Below are positions 14,634 to 21,417 of a stretch of 24,435 bases of DNA, piece after piece. The notes beneath the pieces are model-generated. The model did no database searches. It was not told the origin of the DNA and saw only the letters and a list, made by a program, of their open reading frames with translations. Numbering within the stretch: the first letter of the stretch is position 1; each line of letters starts with the position of its first letter. The stretch lies in the NCBI GenBank assembly GCA_020063525.1, contig JAGUUJ010000078.1, forward strand, positions 1-24,435, written 5' to 3'. A program made the position numbers and the translations under genes. The DNA comes from Candidatus Omnitrophota bacterium (GTDB lineage: Bacteria > Omnitrophota > Gorgyraeia > Gygaellales > Profunditerraquicolaceae).

Positions 14634-15390
14634 GGAGAGTATAGCCAGGAATTTCTCAAGGTGCGCTTATTTTTACGATAGCTACGCCGATGTGCAAAAA
14701 AGAGCTGCCCTGGAAGTCTTAAATGGGATAAATGATTTTAGCTGCGGCAAAGTCTTAGAAATAGGCTGCGGAACAGGAAATTATACTTTTCTTCTCAGGG
14801 AGAAATTTAAGAAAGCAAAAATTACGGCTTTAGACATATCCGGTAAAATGGTAGAAGTTGCACAGAAAAAGTTAGAAGATAGGAATATTGAATTTATTGT
14901 TGCCGACGGAGAATCAGTAGTATTTCCGAATGAGGAATTCGACTTAATCACTTCTAACGCCTGCTTCCAGTGGTTTGCGAATCTCGAAACAGCATTAGGA
15001 AAATATAAAAATTTACTTAAAAAAAACGGTTTAATTTCATTTTCAATATTTGGGCCATTGACATTCCGGGAGTTAAGCGTATCTGTAGAGTTTATTCTGA
15101 AAAATACGCCTATTGCTGCGAATAATTTTTTAGATAAAGATAGAATAAATAAAATGTTCACCAGTAATTTTAAGGAGTTTAAGATAAAAGAGCTAAGATA
15201 CGAGGAGTCGTTTGATAACCTTTTAGGATTATTGAACAAAATAAAATATACCGGAGTAAGAGGAAACGGCGCAGACAGTAAAGCTTTTCTGGGTAGCCGG
15301 CATATAAAAAGAATAGAAGAAGTATATTTAAATAAATTTCGTTCGATTAAAGCAACCTATCAGATTTTCTTTTGCCAGGGGTTAGCGTAA
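14626..15390 (+). CDS. bioC: Malonyl-ACP O-methyltransferase
   Basis: A 254-residue SAM-dependent methyltransferase. VLEIGCGTGNYT is motif I, LDISGKMVEVA motif II and ADGESVVFPNEEFDLITSNA the following segment, ending in the FQWF typical of BioC. It methylates the free carboxyl of malonyl-ACP so that fatty acid synthesis can build the pimeloyl chain. The frame stays open upstream to 14518 inside the esterase gene. ATG 14626, overlapping that gene's stop by eight bases, gives the usual BioC length and begins MNKESIARNFSRCAYFYD, a family-like N-terminus. Position and partner esterase support the assignment. Confidence 0.92.
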   Translation: MNKESIARNFSRCAYFYDSYADVQKRAALEVLNGINDFSCGKVLEIGCGTGNYTFLLREKFKKAKITALDISGKMVEVAQKKLEDRNIEFIVADGESVVFPNEEFDLITSNACFQWFANLETALGKYKNLLKKNGLISFSIFGPLTFRELSVSVEFILKNTPIAANNFLDKDRINKMFTSNFKEFKIKELRYEESFDNLLGLLNKIKYTGVRGNGADSKAFLGSRHIKRIEEVYLNKFRSIKATYQIFFCQGLA

Positions 15391-15444
15391 TGAATCCCGC
15401 CATTCTTAAGGGGCTAAGGGTATAGATAGGAAAGGAAGGGCGAG

Positions 15445-16140
15445 GTGAAAGGGTTATTCATCACCGGCACAGATACGGGAGTGGGTAAGACAGTAATTAG
15501 CGGCCTTTTGGGAAGGTATTTATCAGATAAGGGATATAATGTTGTAACTCAGAAATGGATACAAACCGGCTGCCGCGATAGTATAGCCTCGGATATAAGA
15601 TTGCATTTTAAGATTATGCATCGCGCCAGGAATGATTTAAAAGGTTATTCCAGGCTCATTTCTCCTTATGTCTTTAAATTACCCGGTTCTCCCCATTTGG
15701 CAAGCCGCATTGAAAATAAAATAATCAATCCGGATAAAATTAAAGAAAGTTTTAAATTGTTATCCAGCCATTTTGATTTTACAATCGCCGAAGGTATAGG
15801 CGGAGTTTTAGTCCCTTTTAATAGAAAATGCCTGGTGATAGAGATAGTTAGAGAACTTGATTTAGCTGTACTGGTGGTAGCGCAAAATAAGTTGGGCGTA
15901 ATCAACCATACCCTGTTAACCATCGAGGCCCTGGAGAAAAGAAAAATAAAGATTTTGGGTATAATATTTAATAATCCAAAGAATGAAGATAGCCGGATTG
16001 TCAGGGATAACCCTCTTATTATAAAAACATTGGCGAATCTTAAGGTCTTCGGTGCTCTGCCATGGATAGAAAACTACGATAAGTTATACGAGAGGTTTGC
16101 CCCAATAGGAAAAAGAATATATAAAGCGCTGGATATATGA
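15445..16140 (+). CDS. bioD: Dethiobiotin synthetase
   Basis: A 231-residue P-loop ATPase that closes the ureido ring of dethiobiotin with CO2 and ATP. FITGTDTGVGKT at 5-16 is the diagnostic P-loop. QKWIQTG corresponds to the substrate-binding KP(V/I)xTG segment, with W instead of the usual proline. EGIGGVLVPF matches the family EGAGG motif. The start is GTG at 15445 behind a GGAAGGG site, because no ATG precedes the P-loop. It follows bioC by 54 bases, the largest gap inside the biotin operon, and overlaps bioA by ATGA. Confidence 0.93.
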   Translation: MKGLFITGTDTGVGKTVISGLLGRYLSDKGYNVVTQKWIQTGCRDSIASDIRLHFKIMHRARNDLKGYSRLISPYVFKLPGSPHLASRIENKIINPDKIKESFKLLSSHFDFTIAEGIGGVLVPFNRKCLVIEIVRELDLAVLVVAQNKLGVINHTLLTIEALEKRKIKILGIIFNNPKNEDSRIVRDNPLIIKTLANLKVFGALPWIENYDKLYERFAPIGKRIYKALDI

Positions 16141-17477
16141 ATAAATGGCTTAAAGATGATTTGGAATTCATTTGGCATCCCTATACACAGATGAAGGATA
16201 CTCTTGTCTCCCCGCCCATTTTAATAAAGAGGGCCAGGGGCATTAAACTTTATGATAACCAAGGCAATTTCTACTATGATACTATCTCCAGCTGGTGGTC
16301 TAATGTCCATGGCCACAATCACCCCAGGATAAAAGCTGCCATAAAAAAACAGTTAAATTCCCTGGACCACGTTTTGTTTGCCGGCTTTACTCACCAACCC
16401 GCTATTCTTCTTGCCCGGGAACTTATTTCTATATCGCCAGGGAGGCTAACTAAAGTATTCTTTTCGGATAATGGTTCAACTGCTGTAGAGGTTGCGCTTA
16501 AGATGTCCTTTCAATACCGGCAGAATACAGGGAAAGTTAAAAAGACAAAATTTGTTGCTTTAGATTATGGCTACCATGGTGATACTATCGGGGCTATGAG
16601 TGTAAGCGGGGTAGGCCTTTTTAATAAGGTATTCTCACCATTGTTTTTTCCTTCGTTTAAGGCGCCTTCGCCTTATTGCTATCGTTGCCCTATGCACAAA
16701 GATAAGGCTACCTGCGATTGTGATTGTATAATTCCGCTTGAAGAACTTTTGAAAGAGAAGTCAGGGATTATCTCTGCGATAATCATGGAACCGATGGTTA
16801 TGGCAGCAGGAGGAATGATTGTCTATCCTAAAGAGTATTTGTCCAGGGCAGCGAAGTTAGCCAAAAAATTTAATGTGCATCTTATCCTGGATGAAGTAGC
16901 CACTGGTTTCGGCAGGACAGGGAAAATGTTTGCCTGCGAACATGTAAATAATATTGAACCGGATTTCCTCTGTATTTCTAAGGGCCTGACTGCGGGATAT
17001 TTGCCTTTGGCCGCGACATTAACCACAGAGAAAATATATAAAGCATTTTATGCAGATTATGGAGAAAATAAGACTTTCTACCATGGGCATACCTATACGG
17101 CGAATCCTCTCGGTTGTTCTGCTGCTTTGGCAAGTTTAGAGGTTTTTAAAAAAGAGAGGACCTTGGATAGAATAAAAGAAATAATACCTTTATTCCGCAC
17201 CGATATGGAAAAATTTAGATATTTGCCCTTGGTGGGAAATGTAAGATATATAGGCCTGATTGGAGCGGTAGAATTAGTCAAGGACAAATTGACAAAAGAG
17301 GGTTTTAGCTTTCGGGAGGGGATTGGTTTGGAAGTCTACAAAAGGGCACTTGAAAGGAATCTTATATTAAGGCCGTTGGGAAATATAATTTATCTTTTTC
17401 TTCCCCTTTGCATAAAACGGAATGAACTTCAGGATATCATGAATAGGACATACACAGTGATTAAATCCCTATCTTAG
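16137..17477 (+). CDS. bioA: Adenosylmethionine-8-amino-7-oxononanoate aminotransferase
   Basis: A class III PLP aminotransferase of 446 residues that makes 7,8-diaminopelargonate, normally with SAM as amino donor. FIWHPYTQMKD at the N-terminus, SSWWSNVHGHNHP, the PLP aspartate in LILDEVATGFGRTG (Asp252) and Schiff-base Lys282 in CISKGLTAGYLPL are classic BioA features. The cysteine-rich insertion CYRCPMHKDKATCDCDC at 181-197 is also typical of the Bacillus-like BioA subgroup. The gene overlaps bioD by four bases. A 13-base gap leads to mnmA with no terminator, so the transcript probably continues. Confidence 0.95.
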   Translation: MNKWLKDDLEFIWHPYTQMKDTLVSPPILIKRARGIKLYDNQGNFYYDTISSWWSNVHGHNHPRIKAAIKKQLNSLDHVLFAGFTHQPAILLARELISISPGRLTKVFFSDNGSTAVEVALKMSFQYRQNTGKVKKTKFVALDYGYHGDTIGAMSVSGVGLFNKVFSPLFFPSFKAPSPYCYRCPMHKDKATCDCDCIIPLEELLKEKSGIISAIIMEPMVMAAGGMIVYPKEYLSRAAKLAKKFNVHLILDEVATGFGRTGKMFACEHVNNIEPDFLCISKGLTAGYLPLAATLTTEKIYKAFYADYGENKTFYHGHTYTANPLGCSAALASLEVFKKERTLDRIKEIIPLFRTDMEKFRYLPLVGNVRYIGLIGAVELVKDKLTKEGFSFREGIGLEVYKRALERNLILRPLGNIIYLFLPLCIKRNELQDIMNRTYTVIKSLS

Positions 17478-17490
17478 GAAAATAATTACT

Positions 17491-18576
17491 ATGAAAGAGC
17501 CTGTAGTGGTAGCGATGAGTGGAGGAGTAGATTCTTCCGTAGTCGCGGCATTATTAAAAGACCAGGGTTATGAGGTTATCGGCATAACTATGTGTTTCAA
17601 TTTGCCAGACTCCTCTACCAGCAGGCCCGCCTGTTGCGGCATTAAGGCAATAGAAGATGCAAGGAGAGTGGCTCATAAAATAGGGATTAAACACTATGTT
17701 TTGAATTTTAAGAAAGCCTTAGAGGAGAAGGTAATTAAAGAATTCTGCCGGGAATATTTAAAAGGCAGGACTCCTAACCCATGCGTAAGATGCAACCAGC
17801 ATATAAAATTTGACGCATTATTGAAGAAGGCTCTTTCTTTAGGCGCAAAGTATCTGGCTACCGGCCACTATGCCCGTATAGAAAAAATTCAAAAATCAAA
17901 ATTCAAAAATCAAAATTATTTGCTGAAGAAGGCAATGGATTTAAAGAAAGATCAATCCTACTTTTTATACCGTCTCGGTCAAGATCAACTTAAGACAATA
18001 CTTTTTCCTCTGGGCAATTATACAAAAGACGAAGTAAGAAAGATAGCCAGGGAATTTGCGCTGCCGGTAGCGGATAAATTAGCCAGCCAGGAGATATGTT
18101 TCTTGCCGGATGCGGATTACCGAAGATTTTTAAAGGCGCAGATTAAAACATGTATAAAGCCCGGCCCAATCATAGATAAAGAAAATAATATATTAGGCCA
18201 GCATAAAGGCATTGCCTTTTATACCATTGGCCAGCGCGAGGGTTTGGGTATTGCCGGAAGTTACCCTCTCTACGTGATAAAAATAAACCCTAAAAACAAC
18301 TGCATAACAGTGGGTAAAAAAGAGGATGTTTATAGAGCAGAGTTCTTCATTAAAGATGCCCATTTTATTCTAAAGCCCAGGAAAAAGAAGGTTGCCCTCA
18401 AGGTGAGGATAAGGTATAATCACCCCGAGGCGCCTGCTAGACTTGTTTTTCTAAAAAATAAGATAAAAGTTAAGTTTAAGAAACCGCAGTTTGCTATAAC
18501 GCCTGGACAGTCTGCGGTATTTTATGATAAGGATACAGTTTTAGGCGGCGGCATTATTGACAAGATATTGCGATGA
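17491..18576 (+). CDS. mnmA: tRNA-specific 2-thiouridylase
   Basis: A 361-residue PP-loop enzyme that adds sulfur to C2 of the wobble uridine in Glu, Gln and Lys tRNAs. The PP-loop AMSGGVDSS spans 8-16. Catalytic Cys98 (NPCVRCN) and Cys203 (SQEICFLPD) are present, as are TGHYARI and the KDQSYFLYRL tRNA-interaction segment. The C-terminal beta-barrel ends in VLGGGII. Between ARIEK and YLLKKA, residues ~133-142 are encoded by a tandem 14-base repeat, an in-frame lengthening of a surface loop. The sulfur would come from a desulfurase such as the NifS-like protein at 9569. It overlaps nadA by ATGA. Confidence 0.94.
   Translation: MKEPVVVAMSGGVDSSVVAALLKDQGYEVIGITMCFNLPDSSTSRPACCGIKAIEDARRVAHKIGIKHYVLNFKKALEEKVIKEFCREYLKGRTPNPCVRCNQHIKFDALLKKALSLGAKYLATGHYARIEKIQKSKFKNQNYLLKKAMDLKKDQSYFLYRLGQDQLKTILFPLGNYTKDEVRKIAREFALPVADKLASQEICFLPDADYRRFLKAQIKTCIKPGPIIDKENNILGQHKGIAFYTIGQREGLGIAGSYPLYVIKINPKNNCITVGKKEDVYRAEFFIKDAHFILKPRKKKVALKVRIRYNHPEAPARLVFLKNKIKVKFKKPQFAITPGQSAVFYDKDTVLGGGIIDKILR
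17887..17914 (+). repeat. Tandem 14-bp AT-rich repeat inside mnmA
   Basis: Two exact copies of ATTCAAAAATCAAA lie head to tail at 17887-17900 and 17901-17914, with ATT beginning a third. Because 14 is not a multiple of 3, the copies are read in different frames and encode IQKSK and FKNQN. The total insertion keeps the mnmA frame. The same kind of TTCAAAAATCAAAA string is, to my recollection, dispersed in some uncultured bacterial genomes. Confidence 0.85.
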
Positions 18577-19511
18577 AGAAAGAATATAGCGATAATTTAG
18601 AAAAAAAGATTGATGAGCTGAAGAAAAAGCGTAATGCCGTAATCTTAGCGCACAACTATCAACTTCCCGAAGTTCAAGACGTTGCGGATTTTCGGGGTGA
18701 TTCTTTGGAGTTAAGCCGTATGGCAGCCAAAACCGATGCTAAGGTGCTTGTTTTCTGCGGCGTGCATTTTATGGCGGAAACCGCATCAATTCTATGCCCG
18801 CAAAAGTTAGTGATTATGCCGGATTTATTCGCCGGTTGTCCCATGGCAAATATGATTACTGCAGACCAGCTAAAGAAATTAAAGAAAGAGCATCCCAAGG
18901 CAGTGGTTGTAGGTTATGTGAATACTTCCGCCGAGGTTAAAGCAGAATTAGATATATGCTGTACATCAACTAATGCAGTGGCAGTGGTCAATGCTATAAT
19001 AAAAGATTCCGCCGAAGGCGCAAAAGAAGAGATTATCTTTGTGCCTGATAAATATCTGGCAGATTATGTTTCAAAACAAACCGGAAGGAAACTTATCTCC
19101 TGGAATGGATTTTGCCCTACCCATGTAAAGATACTGCCCGAAGACATAAAGAGAGAAAAAAAGTTTCATCCTAAAGCAAAAGTAATGGTGCATCCTGAAT
19201 GCCTGCCGCAAGTCGTAGCGCTGGCTGATGCCGTGCTTTCTACCAGTAAAATGTGTCAGTTTGCGCGGGAAACCGAGGCAAAAGAAATCATCGTAGGTAC
19301 AGAGGTAGGTCTTATACATCGGCTCAAAGAAGATAACCCCACCAAAGAATTCTATCCGGCGACAGAACGGGCAGTCTGCCCGAATATGAAACGCACTACT
19401 CAGGAAAAAATCCTCTGGGCATTAGAGGAACTTAAGGAAGAAGTGAGAGTCCCTGATGAGATTCGTAGCCGCGCGAGAATTGCAATAGATAAGATGCTTG
19501 AGATAATATAA
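18573..19511 (+). CDS. nadA: Quinolinate synthase
   Basis: A 312-residue [4Fe-4S] enzyme that condenses iminoaspartate with dihydroxyacetone phosphate in de novo NAD synthesis. Three pseudo-repeat domains are visible. The cluster cysteines are Cys89 (LFAGCPMANM), Cys181 (NGFCPTHV) and Cys269 (ERAVCPNMK). AHNYQLPEVQD near the start, CTSTNA and VHPEC are further family marks. No nadB, aspartate dehydrogenase or nadC is in the window, so the rest of the pathway is encoded elsewhere. Its start overlaps mnmA by four bases. The Fe-S need fits the sulfur-mobilising context upstream. Confidence 0.95.
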   Translation: MKKEYSDNLEKKIDELKKKRNAVILAHNYQLPEVQDVADFRGDSLELSRMAAKTDAKVLVFCGVHFMAETASILCPQKLVIMPDLFAGCPMANMITADQLKKLKKEHPKAVVVGYVNTSAEVKAELDICCTSTNAVAVVNAIIKDSAEGAKEEIIFVPDKYLADYVSKQTGRKLISWNGFCPTHVKILPEDIKREKKFHPKAKVMVHPECLPQVVALADAVLSTSKMCQFARETEAKEIIVGTEVGLIHRLKEDNPTKEFYPATERAVCPNMKRTTQEKILWALEELKEEVRVPDEIRSRARIAIDKMLEII

Positions 19512-19512
19512 A

Positions 19513-20136
19513 GTGAATATTCAGGTGGTTTATGAGGATGAGTGGTTGTTAGTTTTAAATAAGCCTTCCGGACTGCTGACTATCCCCACGCCTAAGAATG
19601 AGCCGCGCACCCTAACCAGTATTCTTAATGAGGATTTAAAGAATAAGGGACTATCTTACCGTTTGTATCCCTGCCATCGCCTGGACAGGGAAACATCGGG
19701 TTTAATCGTCTACGCTAAAGGAAAACCCATGCAGAGAAAGATGATGGAAGAATTTTGGCGCAAGAATATAAAAAAGACATATATCGCCTTTATACAGGGA
19801 AGATTACCCAAAGACAAGGGTAAAATAGATTATCCCATTGAAGGAAGAAGCGCTATTACCGAATATAGAATTGTGGAAAAAAGAAAGGATTTCAGCATTG
19901 CAGAAATCAAGCCCTTAACCGGCAGAACCAACCAGATCAGGATACACTTTAAGCAAGTTGGGCATCCGTTGGTAGGGGAGACAAAGTTTGCTTTTCGCCG
20001 GGATTTTAAGCTTAAGGCAAAACGCTTATGCCTGCATGCTAAAATATTAGAGTTTGTTCACCCCCTGACTAAAAAGTTTATATCGTTGGCTGCACCCTTG
20101 CCGTATGACATGGAAGATTTTTTAAATAAGCATTAA
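19513..20136 (+). CDS. RluA-family pseudouridine synthase
   Basis: A 207-residue protein with the RluA catalytic motif CHRLDRETSGLIVYAK (Asp58), the preceding LLVLNKPSGLLT, and the C-terminal GRTNQIRIHF and GHPLVGE segments. It isomerises specific uridines in rRNA or tRNA. There is no N-terminal S4 domain, and at about 200 residues it is near the size of the RluA/TruC single-domain group, so the exact target is open. The start is GTG 19513, one base after the nadA stop, with no clear ribosome site of its own, which implies translational coupling. Its stop is immediately followed by the next ATG. Confidence 0.88.
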   Translation: MNIQVVYEDEWLLVLNKPSGLLTIPTPKNEPRTLTSILNEDLKNKGLSYRLYPCHRLDRETSGLIVYAKGKPMQRKMMEEFWRKNIKKTYIAFIQGRLPKDKGKIDYPIEGRSAITEYRIVEKRKDFSIAEIKPLTGRTNQIRIHFKQVGHPLVGETKFAFRRDFKLKAKRLCLHAKILEFVHPLTKKFISLAAPLPYDMEDFLNKH

Positions 20137-21408
20137 ATGGAGTTTAACTTAAGAAATACAAAGAACGGCTTTTTAATTTTTTCCTGGGCCCTATATGATC
20201 TGGCCAATCAATTTTTTGCCTTAAATATAGTATCCCTGTATTTTGTGCGTTGGGTGACTTTGGAAAGACAGGCTCCGGAGATTCTTTACAGTATAGCTTT
20301 TGGGATTTCCACATTTTTTGTCGCCATTTCTGCGCCTGTCTTAGGTGCTATCTCTGACATAACTGCACGACGCAGGCCTTTCTTAATATACCTTACCCTG
20401 CTTTCCGTTATCTTTACTATGGTTTTGGGTGTATCCAAAAATATATTTTTAGGGCTATTATTTTTTGTGCTCGCAAATTTTGGTTGTCAGGCCGCTATAG
20501 TTTTTTATAACGCCCTGATGGTGAATATTGCACCTCCACAGAAAATCGGCCTGGTCTCTGGTTTTGGGAAAACGATGGGTTATACCGGAGCAGTCTTAGC
20601 ACTTTATCTTATTAAACCCCTAGTCTTAAAGAGCGGTTATCAGGCGGCCTTTTTCCCTACCGGGCTTTTATTTCTCATTTTTTCTCTGCCGTGTTTGATT
20701 TTTATCAAGGATAAAAAGCCCGTAAAAGAATTTTGCTTGAGTTCTTTCCTAAGAAAAGATAAATTATCTGAAATCTTTAGAACATTAAAAACAACTGCCT
20801 TTGATACTCATAAATTTCCTCATTTATTAAATTTCTTAAAATCCGCCTTCTTTGGTTTATGCGCAGTGAACGCTGTAGTTCTTTTTATGTCAATATATGC
20901 GACACGTGCCTTTGGATTAAATGAGGTCGAAGTCATTAAACTGATTACTTTCTCCACCTTTTTTGCCCTGGTAGGTAGTTTGCTTTCGGGTTTTATCAGC
21001 GATTACCTTGGCCATAAGCGTTCTTTGGTTGTCGTATTTATTCTCTGGGGAGTCTGTTTTTGGCTGGGTGCATTCATCAGAAATACGCGTTTATATTGGC
21101 TCATCGGCGCTTTAGCAGGGATAGCCTTGGGCTCAACCTGGGTAGTTTCACGGGCTATGGCTATAAGTATTGTGCCCGCAGAAAGAATAGGTGAGATTTT
21201 CGGCCTGTTCAATCTGGTAGGATATCTTTCCGCTATTGTGGGTGCGGTTTTTTGGGGAGTGCTGCTTTTGTTTCTTTCCCGTTTCGGCGAGTTAGGATAC
21301 CGCATCACGCTTTTGAGCTTAATTTTATTTATTCTCTTAGGTTTTATTTTTCTTTTACGCATCCCCAGCGTATCTTTAAGAAATAAAAATAAAATTATTT
21401 TAAAATAA
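20137..21408 (+). CDS. MFS transporter, UMF1/Atg22-like
   Basis: A 423-residue polytopic inner-membrane protein with roughly 12 hydrophobic segments. The opening FSWALYDLANQFFALN matches the WALYDxANSxF start of the UMF1 family (relatives of yeast vacuolar Atg22). GAISDITARRRP and GFISDYLGHKRS are the two MFS loop 2-3-type signatures (GxxSDxxxRRR) in each half. A charged loop at about 190-230 divides the halves. The substrate is unknown; the UMF1 group has been linked to efflux of amino acids or other small molecules in some species. The ATG abuts the RluA-type stop codon. Confidence 0.82.
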   Translation: MEFNLRNTKNGFLIFSWALYDLANQFFALNIVSLYFVRWVTLERQAPEILYSIAFGISTFFVAISAPVLGAISDITARRRPFLIYLTLLSVIFTMVLGVSKNIFLGLLFFVLANFGCQAAIVFYNALMVNIAPPQKIGLVSGFGKTMGYTGAVLALYLIKPLVLKSGYQAAFFPTGLLFLIFSLPCLIFIKDKKPVKEFCLSSFLRKDKLSEIFRTLKTTAFDTHKFPHLLNFLKSAFFGLCAVNAVVLFMSIYATRAFGLNEVEVIKLITFSTFFALVGSLLSGFISDYLGHKRSLVVVFILWGVCFWLGAFIRNTRLYWLIGALAGIALGSTWVVSRAMAISIVPAERIGEIFGLFNLVGYLSAIVGAVFWGVLLLFLSRFGELGYRITLLSLILFILLGFIFLLRIPSVSLRNKNKIILK

Positions 21409-21417
21409 CATTTTTAG

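Noticed and set aside
14781..15239. 152-codon open frame on the minus strand inside bioC
   Set aside because: It is fully antisense to a clear methyltransferase gene, has no recognisable motif, and arises from AT-rich codon use.
17887..17914. CRISPR-like array
   Set aside because: There are only two directly adjacent 14-mers with no spacer, inside a coding region.
21003..21362. 119-codon minus-strand open frame inside the MFS gene
   Set aside because: It is a shadow of the transporter; its composition is lysine/proline/threonine rich without domain features.
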